Assembly: GCA_025351485.1 (NCBI GenBank) | Contig: JANXVU010000005.1 | Location: forward strand, 1-64,000 | DNA length: 64,000 nucleotides | Direction: 5' to 3' | From: Candidatus Eiseniibacteriota bacterium | GTDB taxonomy: Bacteria; Eisenbacteria; RBG-16-71-46; JACRLI01 | In this document: positions 45,994 to 54,556 of the stretch, one piece after another | How the letters are laid out: each line of letters begins with the position of its first letter | Position numbering within the stretch: the first letter of the stretch is position 1 | Notes under the pieces: generated by a model | Told to the model about the DNA's origin: nothing | Database searches by the model: none | The model's input: only the letters and a program-made list of their open reading frames with translations | Made by a program: the position numbers and the translations under genes

Positions 45994-46631
45994 GCGACAA
46001 GGTGCACGTCCACGGCTTTCCCGTGGGGCCCTTCCAGTCCAACACCTGGATCGCTTCCGAGGGCGGGTCCGCGCTGGTGGTGGACCCGGGCGATGAGGCG
46101 GCTAAGGCCGCCGCCTACGTCGAAAAACAGGGCCTGAAGGTGGAAGCCATCCTGCTCACCCACGCGCACCTGGACCACGTGGGCGCGGTGGCCGAGCTCG
46201 AAGAGCTATGGAACGTGGACACCTACCTGCACCCGGACGATCGCTATCTCATCGATGGGCTGGACGAGGCCTGCGAGCGCTACGGCCTCCCGCCCATGCG
46301 CCGGCCGCAGCGGCTGCGCGATCTGGCCGGGGGCGATGTGTTTCGCGCCGGGTCGCTGGAGCTCACGGCCGTGGAAACCCCGGGGCACTCGCCTGGCCAC
46401 GTCGTGTTCGCCGGACCGGGATTCGTGATCGTCGGCGACCTGATCTTCGCGGGCTCCGTGGGCCGGACCGATCTGCCCGGGGGCAGCACGGCCACGCTGC
46501 TTCGCTCCATCGAGACCCGCATCCTGACCCTGCCCGACGAAACCGCGCTGTATCCGGGCCACGGCCCGGATACCACCGTGGGAGAGGAGCGCCGCTCCAA
46601 CCCGTTCCTTTCGCCCGGAGCGCTGCTGTGA
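45990..46631 (+). CDS. MBL-fold metallohydrolase (glyoxalase II-like)
   Basis: LLTHAHLDHVGAVAEL, TPGHSPGHVVF, VGDLIFAGSVGRTDLPGG, YPGHGPDTTVGEER. Confidence 0.9.
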   Translation: MSDKVHVHGFPVGPFQSNTWIASEGGSALVVDPGDEAAKAAAYVEKQGLKVEAILLTHAHLDHVGAVAELEELWNVDTYLHPDDRYLIDGLDEACERYGLPPMRRPQRLRDLAGGDVFRAGSLELTAVETPGHSPGHVVFAGPGFVIVGDLIFAGSVGRTDLPGGSTATLLRSIETRILTLPDETALYPGHGPDTTVGEERRSNPFLSPGALL

Positions 46632-47167
46632 GCGGGCACGGCGATTACCGGCTGAAAGGCCTGGGCCAGACCCCGCGGGTGCACCCGTCCGCGTTCGTGG
46701 CCGCCACCGCCACGCTGATCGGGGACGTGGAGATCGGCGAGATGGCCAGTATCTGGTTTGGGGCGGTGCTGCGCGGGGACACCGACATGATCCGGGTGGG
46801 CGCGCGCAGCAATGTGCAGGACGGCGTGGTGATCCACTGCGACGACGGGAAGCCGGTGGTGCTCGAAGACGAGGTGAGCGTGGGCCACTCCGCGATGCTG
46901 CACGGCTGCACCCTGCGTCACGGGTGCCTGATCGCCATCGGGGCCCGGGTGCTGAACCTGACCGAGATCGGAGCGGGCTCGCTGGTGGCGGCGGGAGCGC
47001 TGGTGCCTGAGCGGACCAAGGTGCCGCCTCGTTCGCTGGTGGTGGGCGTGCCGGGGCGGATCCTGGCGCTGCCCGACCGCCTCCTGCCCATGATGGACCA
47101 GACCTGGCGGCATTACGTGAGCTACGCGGAGCAATATCTGAAATTGAACCTGGGAGGAAGTCGATGA
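46628..47167 (+). CDS. Gamma carbonic anhydrase-like hexapeptide-repeat protein; GTG start
   Basis: [81 protein letters not shown]. Confidence 0.9.
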   Translation: MSGHGDYRLKGLGQTPRVHPSAFVAATATLIGDVEIGEMASIWFGAVLRGDTDMIRVGARSNVQDGVVIHCDDGKPVVLEDEVSVGHSAMLHGCTLRHGCLIAIGARVLNLTEIGAGSLVAAGALVPERTKVPPRSLVVGVPGRILALPDRLLPMMDQTWRHYVSYAEQYLKLNLGGSR

Positions 47168-47718
47168 GCGTCATGCCCGACAAGTGGATCCGCAAAATGA
47201 GCCTGGAAAAGAAAATGATCGAGCCGTACGTGGACCGCCAGGTCCGAGAAGGCACGATCAGCTACGGCGTGTCCAGCTACGGCTACGACATCCGCATCGC
47301 CGACGAATTCCAGATCTTCACCAACGTGAACGCGTCGGTGGTGGATCCCAAGAAGTTCGATTCTTCCTTCCTGTACCGGGTGAAGGGCGACTGCTGCATC
47401 ATTCCTCCCAACTCCTTTGCGCTGGGCCGCACGGTGGAGTACTTTCGCATCCCGCGAAACGTGCTCACCGTGTGCGTCGGCAAGTCCACCTACGCGCGCT
47501 GCGGCATCATCACCAACGTGACCCCGTTCGAGCCAGAGTGGGAGGGCTACGCCACGCTGGAGATCAGCAACACCACCACGCTGCCGGCCAAGATCTACGC
47601 CAACGAGGGCATCGCGCAGGTCATCTTCTTCGACGCCGCCGAGGAGTGCGAAGTCTCGTACGCCGACAAGAAGGGCAAATACCAGGGGCAGACCGACATC
47701 ACCCTGCCGCGGCTGTAG
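47164..47718 (+). CDS. dcd: dCTP deaminase
   Basis: [79 protein letters not shown]. Confidence 0.95.
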   Translation: MSVMPDKWIRKMSLEKKMIEPYVDRQVREGTISYGVSSYGYDIRIADEFQIFTNVNASVVDPKKFDSSFLYRVKGDCCIIPPNSFALGRTVEYFRIPRNVLTVCVGKSTYARCGIITNVTPFEPEWEGYATLEISNTTTLPAKIYANEGIAQVIFFDAAEECEVSYADKKGKYQGQTDITLPRL

Positions 47719-47726
47719 GAGTGGCC

Positions 47727-48410
47727 ATGGTCAACGTCACGTTCCTGGGACACTCGTGCTTCATGCTGGAGCACGGCGCCCACCGCATCCTGGTCGACCC
47801 GTTCATCTCGGGAAACCCGGTGTGCCCGGTCAAGGCGGACTCGATGAATCCCACGGCCATCCTGGTCTCGCACGGGCATGGGGATCACCTCGGGGATGCC
47901 ATCCCGATCTCCACGCGCACCGGCGCGCCGATCATCTCGGGCTACGAGTTGGTCGAGTTCTGCATGGGAGAGGGCGCGAAGGGGCACGGCATGAGCATCG
48001 GTGGAGGGCACGACTTCGAGTTCGGTCGGGTCAAGCTCACCGCCGCCTGGCACGGCGGGTCCATCGAGCACCAGGGCAAGTCGGTGTACGGAGGCACTCC
48101 CTGCGGGTTCGTGATCCAGATGGGCGGCAAGACCATCTACCACTCGGGCGACACCGGCATCTTCGGCGACATGGAGCTGATCGGGCGGCTGAACAAGCTC
48201 GACCTGGCGTGCCTGCCCATCGGGGACAACTACACCATGGGCCCCGACGACGCGGTGGAGGCGGTGCGCATGCTCAAGCCCGCGCGGGTGGTGCCGATGC
48301 ACTACAACACCTTCGATCTGATCCGCCAGGACCCGGAGGCCTTCCGCAAGCGCCTCGGCCACCTCTCGGATTGCACGATCCTGAAGCCCGGGGAGAGCGT
48401 CGCGCTCTAG
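47727..48410 (+). CDS. UPF0173-type metal-dependent hydrolase (MBL fold)
   Basis: VTFLGHSCFMLEHGAHRILVDPFISGNP; LVSHGHGDHLGDAI; IYHSGDTGIFGDM; VVPMHYNTF. Confidence 0.9.
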   Translation: MVNVTFLGHSCFMLEHGAHRILVDPFISGNPVCPVKADSMNPTAILVSHGHGDHLGDAIPISTRTGAPIISGYELVEFCMGEGAKGHGMSIGGGHDFEFGRVKLTAAWHGGSIEHQGKSVYGGTPCGFVIQMGGKTIYHSGDTGIFGDMELIGRLNKLDLACLPIGDNYTMGPDDAVEAVRMLKPARVVPMHYNTFDLIRQDPEAFRKRLGHLSDCTILKPGESVAL

Positions 48411-48639
48411 GGCCGCCGTCCGGGTCACGGGGAGGCGGGGGCCTTCGTATATTGTCCCAGGCGGGCCGCATGTGACGAGGCTCGGGTTGACAGGCCCCTC
48501 CGGCGGCCCGTAATCTGATGCAAAGCAAGGATATGGGTTCGGCCCGCGCCGGCCATGCTCCGATCGGCGGGCGGATCCCGCCATGGCGCCATGCGGCCAG
48601 GGCCGCGCTTCGCCGCAAGGCTTCCCGGGAGGCACACAC

Positions 48640-49116
48640 TTGGTTCAGGAATTGCTCAAAGGATTGGGAATCACGTTCCGGCGCATGTTCAACAAGCCGG
48701 TGACCCTGAAGTACCCCGACGAGAAGATGCCGATGTTCCCGCGCTTCCGCGGGCGCCACCATCTGCAGCGCTACGACAACGGCCTGGAGCGCTGCGTGGG
48801 CTGCAAGCTGTGCGCCGCGGCCTGCCCGGCGGACGCCATCTACATCGAGTCGGACGAGAACCGCCCCGGGCACCGCGTCTCGCCCGGCGAGCGCTATGCC
48901 AGCACCTACGAGATCAACATGCTTCGCTGCATCTTCTGCGGCTACTGCGAGGAAGCCTGCCCCGAGGATGCCATCGTGCTGGGCAAGGACTACGAGTTCG
49001 CCACGTACAACCGCGAGGCGATGATCTACACCAAGGAGCAGCTGCTGGACGGCCCGGAGAAGGGTTTCGGCGAACCCTACATCCGCTCCGGCGCCAAGCC
49101 GCCCTCTTACGCCTGA
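48640..49116 (+). CDS. nuoI: NADH-quinone oxidoreductase subunit I (two 4Fe-4S clusters); TTG start likely
   Basis: [22 protein letters not shown] and [42 protein letters not shown]. Confidence 0.9.
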   Translation: MVQELLKGLGITFRRMFNKPVTLKYPDEKMPMFPRFRGRHHLQRYDNGLERCVGCKLCAAACPADAIYIESDENRPGHRVSPGERYASTYEINMLRCIFCGYCEEACPEDAIVLGKDYEFATYNREAMIYTKEQLLDGPEKGFGEPYIRSGAKPPSYA

Positions 49117-49174
49117 GGTGTTCGCGGCCCCGGGCCGCAACGCCCCACTTTCCGGGGCCCGGGGCTGAGGATTC

Positions 49175-50680
49175 ATGCCTCCACTTCCGCTGGTCGTCTT
49201 CGTCACTTACCTGGTGTGCCAGGCCGGCCTGATCCTGGCCGGGCTGCACCGGCTGCGCCTGCTGCTGGCGCTGCGTAACCCGCAATTGCCGCTTGAACTC
49301 CACGAAACCGGATCGCCGCTTCCCCGGGTCACCGTCCAGCTTCCGGTCCACAACGAGCGCCACGTGATCGCCCGGCTGATCCGCGCGGTGGCCGCCATGG
49401 ACTACCCGCGCGAACTGCTCGAAATCCAGGTGCTGGACGACTCCACCGATTCCACCCGGGACATCGCCGAAGAGTGTGCCGCCCTGATGCGCGGGCGGGG
49501 GATTGATGTGCGGGTGCTGCACCGCGATGCGCGTGCCGGCTACAAGGCCGGGGCGCTGGGGGCCGGGCTCGCCCAGGCAAAGGGCGATCTGATCGCGGTG
49601 TTCGACGCCGACTTTGTTCCTGCGAGCGACTTCCTGCTTCGCGCGGTGCCGGCGTTTCGCGATCCCAGGGTGGGCATGGCGCAGGCGCGCTGGACCCACC
49701 TGAACGAGCGGGACTCGCTCCTGACCCGCGTGCAGGCGCTGTTCCTGGACGCGCACTTCCAGGTGGAGCACCGGGCGCGCAGCGCCTCGGGCGACCTGTT
49801 CAATTTCAACGGCACGGCTGGAGTGTGGCGCCGCCGCGCGATCGAAGAGGCCGGCGGCTGGCAGCACGACACGCTTACCGAGGACCTGGACCTGTCCTAC
49901 CGGGCCCAGCTGCGGGGCTGGCGGTTCGTGTACCTGGAAGCGCTGCACGTGCCCGCGGAGCTGCCCGCGGACATGAACGCGTTCAAGGGCCAGCAGTACC
50001 GCTGGGCCAAGGGCTCCATCCAGACCGCGCGCAAGCTGCTCCCCTCGGTGCTCGCCGGCAATATTGGATTCGGCAGGAAGCTGGAGGCCGCCTTCCATCT
50101 GCTGGCCAACGTCACCTATCCGCTGGCGCTGATCCCCGCGCTGCTCATGCTCCCTCTGATGTGGCCGTCCGGACACGGCCCGGCTTCCGTGCCGTGGGCT
50201 GCGTTTCTGGGGATGTTCCTGCTTTCCACCGGGGCCTTCGTGAGTTTCTTCGTGGCCGGGCTGCTTCGGTCGGGGCCCGCGTCGGTGGGCCGCTGGCTCG
50301 CCCTGCCGGCGGTGCTGATGGTGGGAATGGGAATGTCGCTGCAGAACACCCGCGCGGTGATCGCGGGGCTCTTCTCCCGGGGCGGGGAGTTCCACCGGAC
50401 GCCGAAGTTCGGGGGGGAAGGTCGCCGGGCCGGATGGAAATCCGGGGGCTACCGCGCCCGCGCGGATCTGTGGGGGGCCGCGGAGCTGCTCCTCGCGTGC
50501 TATTTTGCCTTCTGTGCGACGCAGGCCGTGGCGTTGGAACGGCTCGAAGCCGTGCCGTTCCTGGCGCTCTTTACGCTTGGATTTGCGTACGTGGGTGGGT
50601 TGACAGTGGCGCAAGCGATTCAGTTGCGGTTCCATAAGAGTTTTAATGACAATATCTTGATGCCGTTTCTCGCAACCTGA
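49175..50680 (+). CDS. Cellulose synthase-like family 2 glycosyltransferase, multi-TM
   Basis: PRVTVQLPVHNERHVIARLIRAVAAMDYPRELLEIQVLDDSTDSTRDIAEE; VFDADFVPASDF; TEDLDLSYRAQLRGWR; QQYRWAKG. Confidence 0.9.
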   Translation: MPPLPLVVFVTYLVCQAGLILAGLHRLRLLLALRNPQLPLELHETGSPLPRVTVQLPVHNERHVIARLIRAVAAMDYPRELLEIQVLDDSTDSTRDIAEECAALMRGRGIDVRVLHRDARAGYKAGALGAGLAQAKGDLIAVFDADFVPASDFLLRAVPAFRDPRVGMAQARWTHLNERDSLLTRVQALFLDAHFQVEHRARSASGDLFNFNGTAGVWRRRAIEEAGGWQHDTLTEDLDLSYRAQLRGWRFVYLEALHVPAELPADMNAFKGQQYRWAKGSIQTARKLLPSVLAGNIGFGRKLEAAFHLLANVTYPLALIPALLMLPLMWPSGHGPASVPWAAFLGMFLLSTGAFVSFFVAGLLRSGPASVGRWLALPAVLMVGMGMSLQNTRAVIAGLFSRGGEFHRTPKFGGEGRRAGWKSGGYRARADLWGAAELLLACYFAFCATQAVALERLEAVPFLALFTLGFAYVGGLTVAQAIQLRFHKSFNDNILMPFLAT

Positions 50681-50828
50681 ACCCGAATCTCGCGGCGCTT
50701 GACCCCGCGTCACCGCAATCGTACCTTTACGTAAGAGTCATAGATGGGCCCGGGCGACGCCACCCCTGCCGCGCCCCGGCCCCCGGCGCCGACCTATCCG
50801 CCGGACTTCCCAGGACCGGAGATCCCGA

Positions 50829-52235
50829 TTGCTTGAATCGTTCATCATCACCCTGAGGGAGGGCCTCGAAGCGGCCCTCGCCGTGGGCATCGCGCTGGCT
50901 TATCTGCAAAGGACCGGACGGATCGCGCTGCGCCGGTACGTCTTTGCCGGAGTGGTCGCCGGAATCCTGGCCAGCATCGGCGGTGCGGTGCTGTTCCGGA
51001 CGCTTCCCTTGAACCAGGACGCGTTCGGCGGATGGGTCATGCTGGCGGCCGCCGCGCTGGTGGGCTCCACCACGGTGGTCATGATGAAGGCCGCCCGCGG
51101 GCTCAAAGGCGAGATCGAGGGCAAGGTGGAGCAGGCGGTTGCCGGGCCCTCGATGGTCGCCGGACTGTCGCTGTTCGTGGTCACGCTGCTGCTGATCCTG
51201 CGCGAGGGCGTGGAGACGGTGCTGTTCCTGACCGCGGTCTCGCTCAACACCTCGGCGCTGGCCAACTTCCTGGCCGGGGTCGCGGGCCTCGCCGCCGCCA
51301 CCACGCTGGGCTACTTCTTCATGACCTCCGGGTTGCGCGTGCACATCGGCCGCTTCTTCTCGGTGACCGCCGGGCTGCTGGGCCTGATGGTGGTGCAACT
51401 CACCGTCACCGGTCTGCACGAGCTGTCGGAGGCACAGGTGCTGCCGAGCAGCGCCCAGGAGATGAAACTCATCGGGCCGATCGTGCACAACGACACCCTG
51501 TTCTTCCTGGCCATGATCGGGCTGGCGGCGGCGTTGATGTTGTGGCCGTCGCCGGAAAAGAAGCCCGACCCCTCGCTCAGCGAGCCCGAGATGCGCAAGC
51601 TCCTCAAGGAGCGCAAACGCGCCGGCGCGCTGCGCCGCGGGGCCGCGGCGCTTTCGATCGCGCTGGTCGGCCTGGTGGGCACCAGCTACGTGGCCGCCCG
51701 GGTGGAAGAGACTCCGCCGCCCGCCGAAGAGCTGGGCGCGGCCGCCGGAGGGCTGGAACTGCCGCTCAGCAAGCTGGCCGACGGGCAGGTGCACTGGTTT
51801 TCGCACCAGGAAAACGGCGTCAAGGTTCGAATGATGATGGTGCTGAGCGGCGGACAGCTGCACGCGGGGCTGGATGCGTGCGCCATCTGCGGGGCCGCCG
51901 GCTACCGGGCCAAGGACCGCCAGGTGATCTGCCGCAACTGCGGCTCGGCGATCCTGCTTTCCAACATCGGCACCGAGGGCGGCTGCAATCCTCTTCCGCT
52001 CAAGGTGGAGCGCGACGCCGAGCGCATCCTGGTCCCGGCAGTGGCCCTGGCGGATGCCCGGGCCCGCTTTGCCGGCCCCCAGGACGTGATCGCCGAGGAC
52101 CCGGTGTGCCACATGAAGCTCACCGCGCAGACGCTTTCGAGCAGCCGTGAATACAAGGGCCGCACCTGGTACTTCTGCAAGCAGCACGACTGCCGGGCGC
52201 GTTTCGACGCCCACCCTGACGAGTTTGCGCGCTGA
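50829..52235 (+). CDS. Fusion: FTR1-family iron permease + DUF2318 (Fe-S-membrane) domain + YHS domain; TTG start
   Basis: Two REGxE motifs (TLREGLEAAL, ILREGVETVL); CAICG...CRNCG...GGCNP region (~51690-52080); DPVCHMKLTAQTLSSSREYKGRTWYFCKQHDCRARFDAHPDEF (~52096-52232). Confidence 0.9.
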   Translation: MLESFIITLREGLEAALAVGIALAYLQRTGRIALRRYVFAGVVAGILASIGGAVLFRTLPLNQDAFGGWVMLAAAALVGSTTVVMMKAARGLKGEIEGKVEQAVAGPSMVAGLSLFVVTLLLILREGVETVLFLTAVSLNTSALANFLAGVAGLAAATTLGYFFMTSGLRVHIGRFFSVTAGLLGLMVVQLTVTGLHELSEAQVLPSSAQEMKLIGPIVHNDTLFFLAMIGLAAALMLWPSPEKKPDPSLSEPEMRKLLKERKRAGALRRGAAALSIALVGLVGTSYVAARVEETPPPAEELGAAAGGLELPLSKLADGQVHWFSHQENGVKVRMMMVLSGGQLHAGLDACAICGAAGYRAKDRQVICRNCGSAILLSNIGTEGGCNPLPLKVERDAERILVPAVALADARARFAGPQDVIAEDPVCHMKLTAQTLSSSREYKGRTWYFCKQHDCRARFDAHPDEFAR

Positions 52236-53461
52236 TGTTTCGCCGGCTCCTGGGAGCTTCGCTCCTTCACCAGCCGCTGCACTCGATCCTGGTCGCCGGA
52301 GTGGCCGCGGTGGCCGGGTGCGTGCTCACCGGGTTGCTCTCGGTGACGCTCCCGATCGAGGACGAGCTGCAGAGCTCACTGCGCGCCTTCGGAGCCAACC
52401 TGGCCGTGGAGCCTGCCGCGGGCGGGGACGCTTCGCTCAAGCTGGACGATATGGGTAAACTGGCCGACATCCTGTGGAGGAACCGCATCCAGGGCGTTGC
52501 CCCTGTCAAGCAGCGCGAGGCGCGGCTTCCGGGAGGACGCCGGGTCTCGCTCTACGGGGCCGACTGGAGCGCACAGTTTCCCCTCCGCGACGGGCCGCCA
52601 CTTCCCATGGGCATTCTTTCGGTGTGGCCCGATGCCCGGCTTGATGGCCGGTGGCCAGGCGCCGCGGAGGCCGGAATGGTGGCGGGCCAGGACGTGGCCG
52701 CGGAGCTGTCCCTGCATCCGGGCTCGGTGCTGGACCTGGTGGTGGAACCGGAGCACCGGCCGCTTCGGCTGACGGTGACCGGCGTCTTGAAGAAGGGCGG
52801 CGAGCCGGCCCGGCAACTGTGGATGCCGCTGGGCGCGCTCAACGAGGCGTTGGGCCAGCCGGGAACCGCCGATGGAGTGCGGATCGCCGCGCTGACCACG
52901 CCGGAAGTGTGGGTGCAGAACTTCGATCCCAAACATCTTTCGTCCAAGGATTTTGACAAGTGGTACTGCCGGCCCACGGTCACTTCGGTCAGCTACCAGA
53001 TCGAAAAGGCCTGGCCGGGCTCGCGGGTGCGGGTGCTGCGGCGGGTGTCGGAAGCCAGCGCCGACCTGGTGCGCCGCGCGCAGGCCACCCTGTGGACGCT
53101 CGCCGGGCTGGCGCTGCTGGTCTCGGGGCTGGCCATCGCCGGGGTGCGGCAGGCGAGCCTGCAGAACCGCCGCATGGACGTGGGGCTGCTGCGCTCGCTG
53201 GGCGCGACCGACAACGGGATCATTCGACTCTTCTTCGGCGAGGCGCTGCTGCTGGCCTCGGTCGGCTTCGCGGTGGGCTTTCCGGCCGGGTTCCTGGCCG
53301 CCCGCCAGGTGGGCCACTCGATCTTCGGGGTGAGCGTGGGAATCAACTGGGTGGTGCTGCCTTTCGGACTCCTGTGCACCATCGCCCTGGCTTGCCTGGG
53401 ATCGTGGGCGTCGCTCTACCGGGCGCTGCGCGTGCCGCCGATCGAGATGCTCCGCGCATGA
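52235..53461 (+). CDS. FtsX-like ABC transporter permease (P19/FTR1-locus type)
   Basis: MacB-like periplasmic core then VRQASLQNRRMDVGLLRSLGATDNGIIRLFFGEALLLASVGFAVGFPAGFLAARQVG; SSKDFDKWYCRPTVTSVSYQIEKAWPGSRVRVLRRVSE. Confidence 0.85.
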   Translation: MFRRLLGASLLHQPLHSILVAGVAAVAGCVLTGLLSVTLPIEDELQSSLRAFGANLAVEPAAGGDASLKLDDMGKLADILWRNRIQGVAPVKQREARLPGGRRVSLYGADWSAQFPLRDGPPLPMGILSVWPDARLDGRWPGAAEAGMVAGQDVAAELSLHPGSVLDLVVEPEHRPLRLTVTGVLKKGGEPARQLWMPLGALNEALGQPGTADGVRIAALTTPEVWVQNFDPKHLSSKDFDKWYCRPTVTSVSYQIEKAWPGSRVRVLRRVSEASADLVRRAQATLWTLAGLALLVSGLAIAGVRQASLQNRRMDVGLLRSLGATDNGIIRLFFGEALLLASVGFAVGFPAGFLAARQVGHSIFGVSVGINWVVLPFGLLCTIALACLGSWASLYRALRVPPIEMLRA

Positions 53462-54555
53462 AGATCCTGATGCTGACCCGCAAGCTCCGGGTGGACCCGG
53501 GCCGCACGTTGTTCGCGGTGCTCTCGCTGGCGCTGGCCTCGGGCGTGCTGAGTGCGCGCTACCACGTGCAGCACGCGCTGATCGAGCCGATGCAGCGCTC
53601 GCTGGTCTCGCAGGGGCCGAACATCGAGGTGATCGCGCCGCCCGGCGAAGAGGTCTCCCAGTCGGCTGCCATGCGCCTGGTCCTGGGGGCGCTGCCCGCG
53701 GGCTCGCGTGTGTCCGCTGAATACCTGGGCTCCGGAACCCTGAGCGATTCCCCGCTGGCGCTGCGGGGCGTGGACCTGGTGCGCCTGGCCATGTGCGAGC
53801 CGTACCTGCCGCTGCCGGTGTCGCGGGATCTTGCCGGGCAGGCCCTGGTGGGCGCGCGGCTGGCCGAGCGGCTGCATCTTCGGGCTGGGAATGTGGCCAG
53901 CGTGACTCTTGAAAATGGCGCCGCGTTCCCGCTGAGAGTGGAGCGGGTGCTCCAGACCGGAGGTCCAGAAGAGGACCAGGCGCTGGTGGACTTGCGTTCG
54001 CTGCAGCGCTCGCTGGGAACTGAAGGTAGAATCACCCGGCTGGAGGCGGTGAGCGCGTCCTCCGGCGCGGAGTTGGAGCGCCAGGCCGCGCAGATCCGCG
54101 CGGCCCTTCGCGGGTCTCGCGTGCGAACAGGCCGCGAGAGTGAAGTCCCGGCGGCGAAACTATTGGAGCAATGGCAGGCGCTGCTCCAGTGGGCCACCGG
54201 CTTCGTGGTGCTGGCCGCGGTGCTGGCGGTGATCGCCACCGGGCTCGCGCTGCGCGACCGCGAGGTGGCCGAGACCGCGCTGCTCAAGGCCGTGGGCGCC
54301 ACCGACGGGGAAGTGCTGGGCACGGCCGCCGTGGAAGCCCTGGCGCTCGGGGTGAGCGCGGGGCTCCTGGGGGGCGTGATGGGATTTGTGCTGGCAGGCT
54401 GGATGGCCCACAATCTGGGCGCCGGAGCGGTGCAGTGGGATCCGCGGGTGCTGGGAAGCGCCTGCGTGACGGCGATCGTACTTTCGTTCCTGACCTCCGC
54501 GTGGCCGATGGTGGAAAGCCTGGTCACGCGGCCCGCTAAACTTTTGTCGAGGTAA
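53458..54555 (+). CDS. Second FtsX-like ABC transporter permease
   Basis: MKILMLTRKLRVDPGRTLFAVLSLALASGVLSARYHVQHA...; LRDREVAETALLKAVGATDGEVLGTAAVEALALGVSAGLLGGVMGFVLAGWM. Confidence 0.85.
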   Translation: MKILMLTRKLRVDPGRTLFAVLSLALASGVLSARYHVQHALIEPMQRSLVSQGPNIEVIAPPGEEVSQSAAMRLVLGALPAGSRVSAEYLGSGTLSDSPLALRGVDLVRLAMCEPYLPLPVSRDLAGQALVGARLAERLHLRAGNVASVTLENGAAFPLRVERVLQTGGPEEDQALVDLRSLQRSLGTEGRITRLEAVSASSGAELERQAAQIRAALRGSRVRTGRESEVPAAKLLEQWQALLQWATGFVVLAAVLAVIATGLALRDREVAETALLKAVGATDGEVLGTAAVEALALGVSAGLLGGVMGFVLAGWMAHNLGAGAVQWDPRVLGSACVTAIVLSFLTSAWPMVESLVTRPAKLLSR

Positions 54556-54556
54556 A

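Noticed and set aside
48914-50713. 599-aa minus-strand ORF across nuoI and GT2
   Set aside because: Shadow ORF without motifs.
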